Below are positions 18,152 to 26,868 of a stretch of DNA of 64,000 bases, in pieces. The notes beneath the pieces are model-generated. The model was not told the DNA's origin. It saw only the letters and a list, made by a program, of their open reading frames with translations, and did not search any database. The position numbers were made by a program, and so were the translations under genes. The number at the start of each line of letters is the position of its first letter. Positions within the stretch are counted from its first letter, which is position 1. The stretch spans positions 18,783 to 82,782 of the forward strand of contig CAKRXU010000009.1 of the NCBI GenBank assembly GCA_934424575.1, read 5' to 3'. This DNA is from an uncultured Blautia sp. GTDB lineage: Bacteria; Bacillota; Clostridia; Lachnospirales; Lachnospiraceae.

Positions 18152-19819
18152 TTATGCATAATCACCGGACATCTGTGCTGCTTCCATCAGCGGCGGAATC
18201 AACTGTTTCTTACGTGAGACTACGCCTTCGAGATAAAATGCATCGTTTTCCGGCTCCATCTTAAATGCGGTTTCTGCCATTTCACGACTCCCCTCTCCAT
18301 AAAACAGCAGTTCCGTTGACTGTGTCATAATATCCGTCAGCATGAAGTAAACTCTGGTGACACCATGGCGTCCGCATTCGCTTACCATGAACGGCAGCAG
18401 TCTTTCTTTGATCTCTTTGAGTTCTTCTGAATCCATAGAACTGATCTGTCCAACGCCAAAGCAGATATCACCTTCTGCAATAAATTTCTTGTAATCCTGA
18501 TAAAAGATTTCTTCCGGTGATTTATCCTTGAGGTTGCTTCCTGCACGGAACATTTCCTTTGCAAACTGCTCAATGGAAATATCTGCGATCAGTGCCAGTG
18601 CTCCTGCTGCCATCTTATCCTGCAGTGTGCAGGTTGGTGAACGGAACATCAGCGTATCTGAAATGATCGCTGCGCACAGAAGTCCTGCGATCTTAGGCGG
18701 GATCTCAAGTTTCTGTTCGCCATAGATCTGATACATGATCGTTCCGGTACATCCCACCGGCTGGTTACGGAAGCTGATCGGCTGAACCGTCTGCAGTGTT
18801 CCAAGTTTATGATGATCAATGATCTCAAGAATGTCAGCCTTCTCAATATTGTCTACTGCCTGATCGATCTCATTATGGTCTACAAGAACTACCTGCTTCT
18901 TGTGCATGCCCAGGAAATTACGTCTGGATATGGTCCCGATACATTTGCCCTTCTTGTTGATGACCGGGAATGCACGATGACGGTGCTTGATCATGACATC
19001 CTGGATATCATCTGTAAAATCTTCGGTATTAAAAGTTACAAGATTTTCTGTTTTCATGATATATCTGACCGGAATACTCTGGTTGATCAGTCGCGCGATC
19101 GTAAAGGTATCATACGGGGAAGAAATAATGATGATATCCTTCTCATGTGCGAGTTTCATAACATTCTCTGATACCTGGATTCCAAGTCCCACGATAATAC
19201 AGCTTACATTCTGGGAAATCGCCTGAAGATGGTCCTCTTCTCTGTCTCCCATGATGATCATATCATCTTCTTCGATATATTCTTTCATTTTATCCGGGTT
19301 GGCAGTTCCTACCATAACTCTTCCCTTGATAAAATATCCATGAGGATTTCCCTCGATCACTTCTCCGTCGATCGTCTCTGCGATCTTCTGATACTGTGTT
19401 CTTGCTCTGGAAAGAAGATAGCTGTCAGTCGTATCCATATAGGTCTTCGCAATATCACCGATCGTGATCAGACCTTCCAGGGCACCTTCTTTATCTCTGA
19501 TCGGAAGAGAAACAATGCTGTTCTCCTGCATGATATCCCATGCAGCTTTCAGTGACATTCCCTTGTCTGCATCCGGGCTCATACGGATATCCATGTCCTT
19601 GACCTGGGTTCCGATATTACTCAGATATCCCGGCGGCTGAACTCCAAAACGGCTCAGCACATACTCTGTCTCCTCATTGATCTGTCCTGCGCGCTTCGGA
19701 ATAAATTTCTGGTGCTGGCTTGTCCTGTTTTTGATGTCGCAGTATGCAATTGCCGAGCAGATAGAATCTGTATCCGGATTTTTATGTCCTATAACAAAAA
19801 TTTTTTCCTGATTTTTCAT
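18152..19819 (-). CDS. Manganese-dependent inorganic pyrophosphatase with CBS and DRTGG domains
   Basis: 555 residues from the ATG at 19819, which has an AAAGGA site 8 nt upstream; the longer open frame would overlap the upstream gene. Family II (DHH) pyrophosphatase: HKNPDTDS near the N-terminus, DHNEIDQA and DHHKLG metal motifs, and the DHHA2 domain at the C-terminus. Between the first metal motif and the DHH core are two CBS domains around a DRTGG-like segment. Known members are regulated by adenine nucleotides through the CBS pair. It hydrolyses pyrophosphate in the cytoplasm. Confidence 0.92.
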   Translation of the reverse strand: MKNQEKIFVIGHKNPDTDSICSAIAYCDIKNRTSQHQKFIPKRAGQINEETEYVLSRFGVQPPGYLSNIGTQVKDMDIRMSPDADKGMSLKAAWDIMQENSIVSLPIRDKEGALEGLITIGDIAKTYMDTTDSYLLSRARTQYQKIAETIDGEVIEGNPHGYFIKGRVMVGTANPDKMKEYIEEDDMIIMGDREEDHLQAISQNVSCIIVGLGIQVSENVMKLAHEKDIIIISSPYDTFTIARLINQSIPVRYIMKTENLVTFNTEDFTDDIQDVMIKHRHRAFPVINKKGKCIGTISRRNFLGMHKKQVVLVDHNEIDQAVDNIEKADILEIIDHHKLGTLQTVQPISFRNQPVGCTGTIMYQIYGEQKLEIPPKIAGLLCAAIISDTLMFRSPTCTLQDKMAAGALALIADISIEQFAKEMFRAGSNLKDKSPEEIFYQDYKKFIAEGDICFGVGQISSMDSEELKEIKERLLPFMVSECGRHGVTRVYFMLTDIMTQSTELLFYGEGSREMAETAFKMEPENDAFYLEGVVSRKKQLIPPLMEAAQMSGDYA

Positions 19820-19832
19820 TCCAGCCGTCCTT

Positions 19833-20738
19833 TCAATCCAGTTTGATATTTGCAAAGAGAGAGCCCAGTGTAGTGGTTGCCTCTTCTCCTGCATCTGGTA
19901 CTTCATAAACTTCTTCTTCGATTTCCTTCGCCATCATATCAGATGCTTCCTTAATGCTGAGACTGAGCTTTCCGTCCTTGATCGCAGTGACTTTGACTTT
20001 GACCTTGTCTCCTACAGCAAGAACCTCTGACGGTTTCTTGATCCTCTTCTCGCAGATCTGAGAAATATGCACCAGACCGGAAAGTCCGTTTCCAAGATCT
20101 ACAAATGCACCATATGGCTGAAGGCTCTCTACTGTTCCCTCGGTGATAAGCCCGATCTCAAGGTTTGAAACTTTGTTTCTGCGTTCTTCTTCTGCCTTCT
20201 CACGGAGAATTTCCTTAGCAGAAAGAATCAGTTTCTTACTTTCTTTATCAACATCGATGACCTGTACCTGAATCGGTTTGTTCAGATATGCCTCTGTATC
20301 CTCAACATATCCAAGAGCAAGTTTGGATGCCGGGATAAAACCTCTGACACCTTCTACATAAGCGATAACGCCGGCGTTTGTGATTCCCTTTACTACAACA
20401 TCCAGAACCTCTCCAGATTCCTTTAATTCTTTCAGTTTATCCCATGCAAGGATGTCCACTGCTTCCACTCTCGAGAGCAGGATATTTCCATTTCCGTCAT
20501 CTTTGCGGATCACGGTAGCCTGGATCTCGTCCCCTTCCTGGACATTTTCTTTGAGGTTAAATCCTGGCTCTCTGCTGAAATTCTCTGCCGGGATCACACC
20601 TTCTGCATAATATTTGAGATCGAGGATCACTTCTTTTTCATCCACACTGATCACAGTTCCAGTGAGAATATCACCTTCCTCGATTGTTTTCATGGAAGCT
20701 TCCAGTTCTTTTTCATAATCTTTCATTGACTCAGACAT
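19833..20738 (-). CDS. S1-domain RNA-binding protein (ribosomal protein S1-like)
   Basis: 301 residues from the ATG at 20738; a TTG three codons earlier is only 2-3 nt from the GAGGAG site and is less likely. Three S1 OB-fold repeats are visible, starting near GDILTGTVISVDE, GEVLDVVVKGITNAG and GLITEGTVESLQPYGAFVDLG; the last has the canonical GLVHISQI ending. Short three-repeat S1 proteins are the common form in Firmicutes and bind mRNA or rRNA. It sits 13 nt upstream of the pyrophosphatase. Confidence 0.88.
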   Translation of the reverse strand: MSESMKDYEKELEASMKTIEEGDILTGTVISVDEKEVILDLKYYAEGVIPAENFSREPGFNLKENVQEGDEIQATVIRKDDGNGNILLSRVEAVDILAWDKLKELKESGEVLDVVVKGITNAGVIAYVEGVRGFIPASKLALGYVEDTEAYLNKPIQVQVIDVDKESKKLILSAKEILREKAEEERRNKVSNLEIGLITEGTVESLQPYGAFVDLGNGLSGLVHISQICEKRIKKPSEVLAVGDKVKVKVTAIKDGKLSLSIKEASDMMAKEIEEEVYEVPDAGEEATTTLGSLFANIKLD

Positions 20739-21157
20739 AGTCTGCAATTCTCCTCTCGTATAAAAATCTATCTATATCGTCTATACTTTTGATCATTTTA
20801 CTATAGTTAGTCTCATTATAGCATATTTTATATACAGGAGGAAATAAAAAAAGTCCCCGAAAAGGGACTCATAAACGAGGAGTGCCCCGGCAGTGGTTTA
20901 CCGGGGCGATTATTATGAAAAAATTTATGTGTAATGAAGAACATTACAACGTCTGTTAGTGAAGTTCTCTTCGAACTGTACTTATAATAACAGTCGATTA
21001 TGAACTTTTTATGAACAAACAGTGAAGTTTCCGTATATTTGCACAATTTTATTTCTGCATATTCATTTTTTTTATTCAAATATACTATAAATTTCTGACT
21101 CCTCTATTTTTTATCCTGTGTGTTTTTCACAAACGCACTAGTGTCTTTCCTGTAAGG
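20739..21157 (-). other. Intergenic region with hairpins, possible 3' UTR or small RNA
   Basis: No convincing gene is seen in these 419 nt. Two stable hairpins lie side by side: 20884-20907 (GCCCCGG with CCGGGGC) and 20852-20869 (AGTCCC with GGGACT); the second is followed by Ts on the minus strand. An 83-codon minus frame covers this area but reads through both hairpins and looks non-coding. A direct repeat TTATGAAC occurs at 20998-21005 and 21009-21016, an 11-bp period like the site of a response regulator. Confidence 0.5.
20844..20869 (-). terminator. Intrinsic terminator
   Basis: A 6-bp GC-rich stem (20852-20857 with 20864-20869) is followed by seven Ts on the minus strand. It is the first good terminator downstream of the secreted DUF1002-like gene, about 290 nt beyond its stop. 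Confidence 0.7.
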
Positions 21158-21619
21158 TCAGTTAAGGATGCTTCTGGCAAAATCGACCAGTTTACCAATG
21201 ATTCCCTTGACATCTTCTTTGGTGATTCCAAGCTCATCCAGCTTGTTATAAATCTTATTTACCTGACTTCTCAGCTGGTCCTCATCCAGATCTGTATTCT
21301 TGAATTTATCATATAACTGGATCAGGGTCTGTTTTTCAGAGTCGGAAAGAGTAATTCCAGCACTTTCTGCCGCTACATCAAGTGCTGCTCCGATCTCATC
21401 ATTTGTTACATCTACCTGACCGAGAATCCCCTTCGCCTGAACGATCAGATCCACTACCTTATCCGGATCAGAAAGAAGTTCATCCACTCCATTATCCTGA
21501 AGGATCTCTACAGCCTGATCAACTATGTCAGAACTGTCCTGTGCATAGACCATCGCCGGTGTTGTACATGCAAGAGCTCCTGCAAGAACAAGTGCACTGA
21601 TTTTTTTGTTTATTTTCAT
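21158..21619 (-). CDS. Secreted helical protein, DUF1002-like
   Basis: 153 residues with a clear Sec signal peptide: KINKK, a hydrophobic stretch, then AMVYAQ with cleavage after about residue 26. The mature part is acidic and all-helical (SDIVDQAVEILQDNGV, DEIGAALDVAAESAG). It resembles the repeated helical units of DUF1002 proteins of clostridia, which have no known function. A strong CAGGAGG site precedes the ATG. It is expressed alone from an extended -10 promoter. Confidence 0.78.
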   Translation of the reverse strand: MKINKKISALVLAGALACTTPAMVYAQDSSDIVDQAVEILQDNGVDELLSDPDKVVDLIVQAKGILGQVDVTNDEIGAALDVAAESAGITLSDSEKQTLIQLYDKFKNTDLDEDQLRSQVNKIYNKLDELGITKEDVKGIIGKLVDFARSILN

Positions 21620-21704
21620 TGTAATTACCTCCTGAATTCATGCATTTTCATGTGTCAGCCTGGATTTCACACCTGTTCCGATGCTTTTTCTCTCAGGCGA
21701 GCCC

Positions 21705-21713
21705 ATTATACCA
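21705..21713 (-). promoter_or_regulatory. Promoter of the secreted protein gene
   Basis: TGG-TATAAT extended -10 on the minus strand, about 90 nt upstream of the start codon. On the same strand at 21781-21796, TTATGAAA followed by AAACAGTGAAC resembles the motif downstream of the gene at 21009-21027. Confidence 0.55.
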
Positions 21714-21886
21714 CAGTTTTTTGATTATGCTGTAAAAATTTTTTATCCGGCTGGCATTCATAAAACTTTTGACCTTTGTTCACTGTTTTTTCATAACTTC
21801 AACACGATTCCATCATAATTTCTGGATATACTAAAACCATAAAAATAATACAGCCAACATTATTTTTATAATTTTCTTTTTCATAT

Positions 21887-21912
21887 GTTGATAACCTGAA
21901 ATGGTTATCAAC
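21887..21912. repeat. Perfect 10-bp inverted repeat
   Basis: GTTGATAACC (21887-21896) and GGTTATCAAC (21903-21912) flank a 6-nt spacer in the 361-nt gap between the secreted protein gene and rsmA. It could be an operator or an RNA hairpin. No T-run follows, so it is not a standard terminator. Confidence 0.7.
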
Positions 21913-21941
21913 TCTCCTTCCTTTTAAATTTAATAAATAAT

Positions 21942-21974
21942 AAAAAGCATCCGACCAGCCACCGGATGCTTTTT
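21942..21974 (-). terminator. Terminator after rsmA, end of the dnaA-side operon
   Basis: A 12-bp stem (21942-21953 with 21963-21974) with A and T runs at its two ends, so it can work on both strands. It begins 7 nt after the rsmA stop. Confidence 0.85.
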
Positions 21975-21980
21975 ATTTGC

Positions 21981-22856
21981 TTATTTATTTAATTTCGAAA
22001 ATGCATCTGACAGTCTGGCAAACTGTTCCAGCGTCAGTGCTTCCCCTCTGACATTCAACGGAAGTCCGCATTCTGTGATCGCAGTTTCTACCTCTTCCCT
22101 GGAATATGGCAGTTCCTGTGAGTTCTTAAGACTGTTTGACAAAGTTTTTCTTCTCTGATTAAAAGATGCACGGATCAGACGGAACATTAATTTCTCATCC
22201 AGCGTTGTTACCGGCGGATTCTGATGTCTCGTCAGACGGATCACCGCACTTCCAACCTTCGGCCGCGGCATAAAGCAGTTCGGCGGTACATTTGCAACGA
22301 TCTTTGGTTCTGCATAATACTGTACAGCCAGCGAAAGTGCCCCATAATCCTTGGAACCAGGACCTGTCTGCATTCTGTCTGCAACTTCCTTCTGTACCAT
22401 TACCGTGATCGAATCTACCGGAACATGGCTCTCGAATAAGCCCATAATGATCGGTGTCGTAATGTAATACGGCAGATTTGCAACGACCTTGATCGGACGT
22501 CCCTGATTCTTCTCGTCTGCGATCTTACGTATATCTGTTTTGAGGATGTCTCCGTGAAGAACCGTTACATTGTCCCATTCCTTAAGTGTATCCTTAAGGA
22601 TCGGAATCAGTGCATCATCAATCTCAACTGCTGTTACCTCTCTTGCAGCCTCTGCAAGATACTGTGTCATCGTTCCGATTCCCGGTCCGATCTCCAGTAC
22701 AAAATCGTCTTTGGTGATCTCCGACGCTTCAATGATACGGTCCAGAACATGGGTATCGATCAGAAAATTCTGACCAAACCTTTTCTGGAATACAAAACCG
22801 TACTTTTGAAGGACTTCAATGGTATATTTAGGATTTCCAAGATAAGGTCTGGCCAT
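21981..22856 (-). CDS. rsmA: 16S rRNA (adenine-1518/1519-N6)-dimethyltransferase
   Basis: 291 residues. RsmA (KsgA) dimethylates two adjacent adenines near the 3' end of 16S rRNA. Motif I is LEIGPGIGTMTQYLAE, the catalytic motif is NLPYYITTP, and FGQNFLID is the typical N-terminal block. The ATG at 22856 lies 5 nt after GAGAGGAG; the GTG five codons earlier would put that site inside the gene. The start falls next to the stop of the large AAA+ gene, so they are probably cotranscribed. Confidence 0.96.
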   Translation of the reverse strand: MARPYLGNPKYTIEVLQKYGFVFQKRFGQNFLIDTHVLDRIIEASEITKDDFVLEIGPGIGTMTQYLAEAAREVTAVEIDDALIPILKDTLKEWDNVTVLHGDILKTDIRKIADEKNQGRPIKVVANLPYYITTPIIMGLFESHVPVDSITVMVQKEVADRMQTGPGSKDYGALSLAVQYYAEPKIVANVPPNCFMPRPKVGSAVIRLTRHQNPPVTTLDEKLMFRLIRASFNQRRKTLSNSLKNSQELPYSREEVETAITECGLPLNVRGEALTLEQFARLSDAFSKLNK

Positions 22857-22870
22857 ATTTTCTCCTCTCA

Positions 22871-25474
22871 CTAATTAAAATCTTTCTCGTAAAGTACCAG
22901 GTATCCATCCTGATTTACTTTTTTCTTGGAGATCAGTTTGCGAAGACCGCCTCTTGATTTGGCGATCGCATTGTCAATGATATCCTTGACCGCACCGATA
23001 TTCATCGGCTGATCTTCCTTCTGGCTTGTGCTGATCAGGTTGTACAGAGACAGCATTGCCATCTGGTCGATAGTGTATCCGTTCTCTCTTGTATAGATCT
23101 TCGCAAAATTAACAAGTTCATCGTTGGTAAATACCGGAATATTGATCATAGATGTAAACTTAGATGTAAATTTCGGGAATCTTGCGATCAGTTTACGCAT
23201 TCCGATCTTCTCATCCTCAATGATCACAATGAGTCCATCGGTACGGAATTCCATTGCTTTGTTCAGCTCGTTCACTGTTTCTTTGGTAAGCTGATTTGCA
23301 TTTTCGATAACCAGGAAACCGCCTGACATCTTGCTGACAATTTCAGCTACATTTTTACCATTGATCTGATCTGCAAATACATACGCAACTTTTGAAGCTT
23401 CCAGATTAAGTTCTTTGCAAATTGCCGGAATCAATCCAGAAATAAGTCTTGTCTTTCCTGTCTCACGACCACCCATTACAATGATATTACCAGTTCGTGA
23501 AGTCTTATCGGAAGCACAGATCTGAGCATCATAAAGAGCATCTACAATCTGTTCTCTTAAGCCTGGAACCTTTGCAAAATACGTAAAGAGTTTTTCTTCA
23601 TCCTCTGTCATTTTCTTTTCTCTTGGGATGATATCTTTAGCTTTACGTTTCGGTTCAACTGTATAGAGCAACTGTTCCATATCATCATCTTCTATATCTT
23701 CCTGCTTGGATTTCTTAGAAGACTTTTTGGAATTTCCTTTTTTTACCTGCTCATCATACTGTTCTACAAACTCCTGCTCTTCTTCAAGATCGCTGACATT
23801 CTCCTCATTGAAATGCTCTTCTGAATCATCTTCCATCTCATAGTAATCCAGATCATCATAAATTTCATCTTCTAATTCAGATTTCTTAGGTGGACCATTC
23901 AGAAATTCTTCTTCGGCACTGCGAAGATCTTCTTCTGTCATATAATCCTCAGAATGTTCCTCTGTAGTAGTCTCGGTTTCCTCCTGTACAGGTTCCTTAA
24001 CTTCCGGTTCATCCGGGATTTCAATTCCCTGTGCAGTTGCTGCTGCCAGAATTGTATCCTCCAGATTAAATTCAAAGCTCTGAGCATCATTAGAGTCATC
24101 TGCTCCCGGAAGGCATATATCAGGTGCTTTTGGAATCTCTGTATGTAATGGATTTTCCATTCCTACATTCTTCATTGCCTCTGGTATTTCAAGTTCAGGA
24201 AGTTTTTTCTCTTCTTCCTCATTCTGCTCCAGATCTTTAACTTCTTCTGATTCATCTTCCAGCTCAATTTCCATCTCTGGAATCTCTTCTGATTCGTTTT
24301 CCTCTGGTTCAGATGCCGCTTCTGGAAGTTCTTCCGTTTCTTCAGGTTCCATCTCTACTTCCGGAAGCTCTTCTGTATTTTGCTCTTCCTGTGTTTCTTC
24401 ATTGTCGTTTTGAATTTCTTCTTCTGTAACTTCTTCAATCTTTTCTTCTATTGTACTGAAAATAGAAGTTCCAGGATTTTCCGGTGGCGGAATTATCGCA
24501 TCTTCCGGTTCAAGTTCCAACACATTCTCTGGCTTTTCATCAGAAGAAATATCCTTGATCATCTCTTCCTGAACGTTTTCCGAAGAAGTGTCTTCTTCCT
24601 TCAGGAATTCTTCTGTTTCTTTTTTCTTTCCAGTAAAGATATCACGAATTCCTTTGGATATTTTTTCCTGAATGCTCTCTACACCATTGATATCACGCTC
24701 ATCAATATCCACGCTATCAATCACCGGCGTATCATCATCTGGCAATGCAACTTCTGCTTCATTTTCTGTATCTTCTTCTGTTTCTGTATTCTCATTATCA
24801 TGAGCTTCTGCCTTCTGTTTTACAATTTCATCCACTTTTTTAAGATTTGGAATAAACTGCTTATCATATTTTTCTTTTTCTTTACCAGTCAGCATGCCCA
24901 TACGATTCTTAATATCCAGTGCTTTCATAACATATTTGCCATCACTGAACCAGAGAACCATTTCATCACAGAGATCCAGACATTTCTTAGTATCCCCTGC
25001 CTGATAATACAATTTTGCTAATTCATATGACCATCTCTCAGTGAATTCTTTTTCTTTATAATCCTCAAGAATTCTGATCTGTTCTTCTAATGGAGCCTGT
25101 TCTGCCTTGCGAATCTTATATTTTAAGACATACTGAGTACTGTCATTAGGTGCAATCTCCAGAAACTCATTATAATACTCCATAGCCTCATCAATATCGT
25201 TCATCTTAAGAGATACTTCTATCAAACGATATAAGATGTTTCTTCCAATAGGCGCTCTGTGATAAGCCAGAAGAAAAATCTCCCTGCTATCCGCATATCT
25301 CTTATTCGCTGCATAAATTTCTCCTACAACGCATAAGGTATGAACGTTCTTTACACGACGCCAGTCAATGCTGTCTACAACTTCCATCGCATCCTTATAG
25401 TTTTTCTTTTCTACAAGGCTGTTAATTTCTTCAAGTTTAATCCGAAATTCCTCTTTGTCCAATATTTTCACCAA
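22871..25474 (-). CDS. Large TPR / acidic linker / AAA+ ATPase protein (unknown function)
   Basis: 867 residues in three parts. Residues 1-200 form helical TPR-like repeats (AMEVVDSIDW, EAMEYYNEFLEIAPNDST, LAKLYYQAGDTKKCLDLCDE). Residues about 215-600 are a very acidic, low-complexity linker dominated by Glu. Residues about 630-867 are an ATPase: Walker A GGRETGKT at 668-675, Walker B-like FLVIENAN near 720, then sensor-like IIEDEKIGM. The fold recalls CbxX/CfxQ-type AAA+ domains. No transmembrane segment is seen. It lies between recF and rsmA on the dnaA side, so a link to replication or the cell cycle is possible but unproven. The start is uncertain (TTG 25474 or GTG 25471). Confidence 0.8.
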   Translation of the reverse strand: MVKILDKEEFRIKLEEINSLVEKKNYKDAMEVVDSIDWRRVKNVHTLCVVGEIYAANKRYADSREIFLLAYHRAPIGRNILYRLIEVSLKMNDIDEAMEYYNEFLEIAPNDSTQYVLKYKIRKAEQAPLEEQIRILEDYKEKEFTERWSYELAKLYYQAGDTKKCLDLCDEMVLWFSDGKYVMKALDIKNRMGMLTGKEKEKYDKQFIPNLKKVDEIVKQKAEAHDNENTETEEDTENEAEVALPDDDTPVIDSVDIDERDINGVESIQEKISKGIRDIFTGKKKETEEFLKEEDTSSENVQEEMIKDISSDEKPENVLELEPEDAIIPPPENPGTSIFSTIEEKIEEVTEEEIQNDNEETQEEQNTEELPEVEMEPEETEELPEAASEPEENESEEIPEMEIELEDESEEVKDLEQNEEEEKKLPELEIPEAMKNVGMENPLHTEIPKAPDICLPGADDSNDAQSFEFNLEDTILAAATAQGIEIPDEPEVKEPVQEETETTTEEHSEDYMTEEDLRSAEEEFLNGPPKKSELEDEIYDDLDYYEMEDDSEEHFNEENVSDLEEEQEFVEQYDEQVKKGNSKKSSKKSKQEDIEDDDMEQLLYTVEPKRKAKDIIPREKKMTEDEEKLFTYFAKVPGLREQIVDALYDAQICASDKTSRTGNIIVMGGRETGKTRLISGLIPAICKELNLEASKVAYVFADQINGKNVAEIVSKMSGGFLVIENANQLTKETVNELNKAMEFRTDGLIVIIEDEKIGMRKLIARFPKFTSKFTSMINIPVFTNDELVNFAKIYTRENGYTIDQMAMLSLYNLISTSQKEDQPMNIGAVKDIIDNAIAKSRGGLRKLISKKKVNQDGYLVLYEKDFN

Positions 25475-25559
25475 CTTTCCAAGATTATGAACAGTGTAAC
25501 ATATGCTTATATGCTTGTCAAAACTCTTTATTACGCTTTTTTTTCGTAAAAAATCTCAT

Positions 25560-26645
25560 TTATACCGGCTGGAATACTTCACCTTTTACAACTTTGAAAA
25601 CTTTGTTCAGGTGAAACTGATGGCTTACAAAATCATCCAGCCCAGTACAGGTAATCAGAGTCTGTATATCATGAATACAGTCCAGAAGATACGTCTGCCG
25701 GTTGCTGTCCAACTCTGAAAGTACATCATCCAGCAAAAGTACCGGTGTATCCTTGATTTTTTCTTTTACAAGATAAATTTCTGAAAGTTTCAAAGATAAT
25801 GCAGCGGTTCTCTGCTGGCCCTGTGAGCCAAACTTTCGTATATCTACCCCATTTACCATAAAACAAAGATCATCTCTGTGAGGTCCTGCGGAAGTCATTT
25901 TCATCCTGATGTCTCTGTCTCTGTTCTTTTTGAGAGTTTCTTCAAAAAATTCAGCTTCCGTACTGGGCTCATAAAGTACTTCAATATGTTCTTCTCCTCC
26001 AGTCAGGTTACTGTGAATCTCTTTTATCACCGCATTCAGATCTTTCACAAACTCTTTTCTTTTGCTGATGACTTTCTGCCCGTACTGGAGCATCTGCATA
26101 TCCCATATTTCAAGTGTATCCTTAAGTGCCGGATTATGATACATATCTTTGAGAAGTTTATTTCTCTGGTTCACGATATGATTATATCCAGCCAGATCTG
26201 TAAGATAGATCTGATCCAGCTGGCAGAGTTCAAGGTCCATAAACCTGCGTCTTTCCCCCGGACCATTCTTGATAATATTTAAATCTTCCGGTGAAAAAAA
26301 GACAAGATTCACGATTCCAAACAGTTCTCTTGCCTTTTTTATCGGAAAACCGTTAATTGCAACTCCCTTTGCCTTATTTTTGCGAAGATGCATGTCGATC
26401 TTGTAGGAAAGTCCGTCTTTTTTGATCATCATGCGGATGTGGGATTCATCCTCCCCAAACCGTATCAGTTCTTTATCCTTGCTGCCCTTGTGGGACTTTG
26501 TCGTCCCACAGATATAGACAGATTCCAGGATATTGGTTTTTCCCTGTGCATTATCTCCGTAAAAAATATTTGTACCTTTGTCAAAATCAAGCTGCAATTC
26601 ACGGTAATTTCTAAAATTCTGAAGTTGTACAGATTCAATATACAT
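25560..26645 (-). CDS. recF: DNA replication and repair protein RecF
   Basis: 361 residues. RecF is an SMC-like ATPase that helps load RecA at gaps. Walker A GDNAQGKTNILES is at 30-42, with the signature GSQGQQRTAALSLKLSE and Walker B VLLLDDVLSELD near the C-terminus. The gene order dnaA-dnaN-yaaA-recF is the classical Gram-positive one. It begins 2 nt after the yaaA stop. Confidence 0.97.
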   Translation of the reverse strand: MYIESVQLQNFRNYRELQLDFDKGTNIFYGDNAQGKTNILESVYICGTTKSHKGSKDKELIRFGEDESHIRMMIKKDGLSYKIDMHLRKNKAKGVAINGFPIKKARELFGIVNLVFFSPEDLNIIKNGPGERRRFMDLELCQLDQIYLTDLAGYNHIVNQRNKLLKDMYHNPALKDTLEIWDMQMLQYGQKVISKRKEFVKDLNAVIKEIHSNLTGGEEHIEVLYEPSTEAEFFEETLKKNRDRDIRMKMTSAGPHRDDLCFMVNGVDIRKFGSQGQQRTAALSLKLSEIYLVKEKIKDTPVLLLDDVLSELDSNRQTYLLDCIHDIQTLITCTGLDDFVSHQFHLNKVFKVVKGEVFQPV

Positions 26646-26647
26646 AA

Positions 26648-26854
26648 TTATTTTATAACTTTGATTTCCTGACCTTCAAAAGTGATCACATCACCAACGT
26701 ATACTTTACGTCCACGCCGCTGATCTACTTCACCATTTACTTTTACATTTCCATCCTGAATTTCATATTTTGCCTGAACACCGTCCTCTACAACTCCGGC
26801 GAGTTTCAACGCCTGTCCAAGTTTGATAAATTCATCTCTGATCGTAATTTCCAA
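26648..26854 (-). CDS. yaaA: S4-domain RNA-binding protein YaaA
   Basis: 68 residues, almost entirely one S4 domain: FIKLGQALKLAGVVEDG, then VKVNGEVDQRRGRKVYVGD. Proteins of this size between dnaN and recF are widespread in Firmicutes; B. subtilis YaaA (RlbA) is linked to 50S ribosome assembly. Spacing of 14 nt to dnaN and 2 nt to recF shows an operon. Confidence 0.93.
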   Translation of the reverse strand: MEITIRDEFIKLGQALKLAGVVEDGVQAKYEIQDGNVKVNGEVDQRRGRKVYVGDVITFEGQEIKVIK

Positions 26855-26868
26855 AATAATCCTCCTCT

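Noticed and set aside
20919..20960. Short plus-strand frame starting MKKFMCNEEH
   Set aside because: Only 14 codons, no ribosome site at proper spacing, and it begins within the flank of a hairpin.
20828..21079. 83-codon minus-strand frame
   Set aside because: It passes through two strong hairpins including a terminator, has no ribosome site and no protein-like pattern.
24380..25021. 213-codon plus-strand frame opposite the acidic linker
   Set aside because: It is rich in Phe, Cys and Ile because it mirrors the Glu/Asp-rich repeats of the real gene on the other strand; an antisense shadow.
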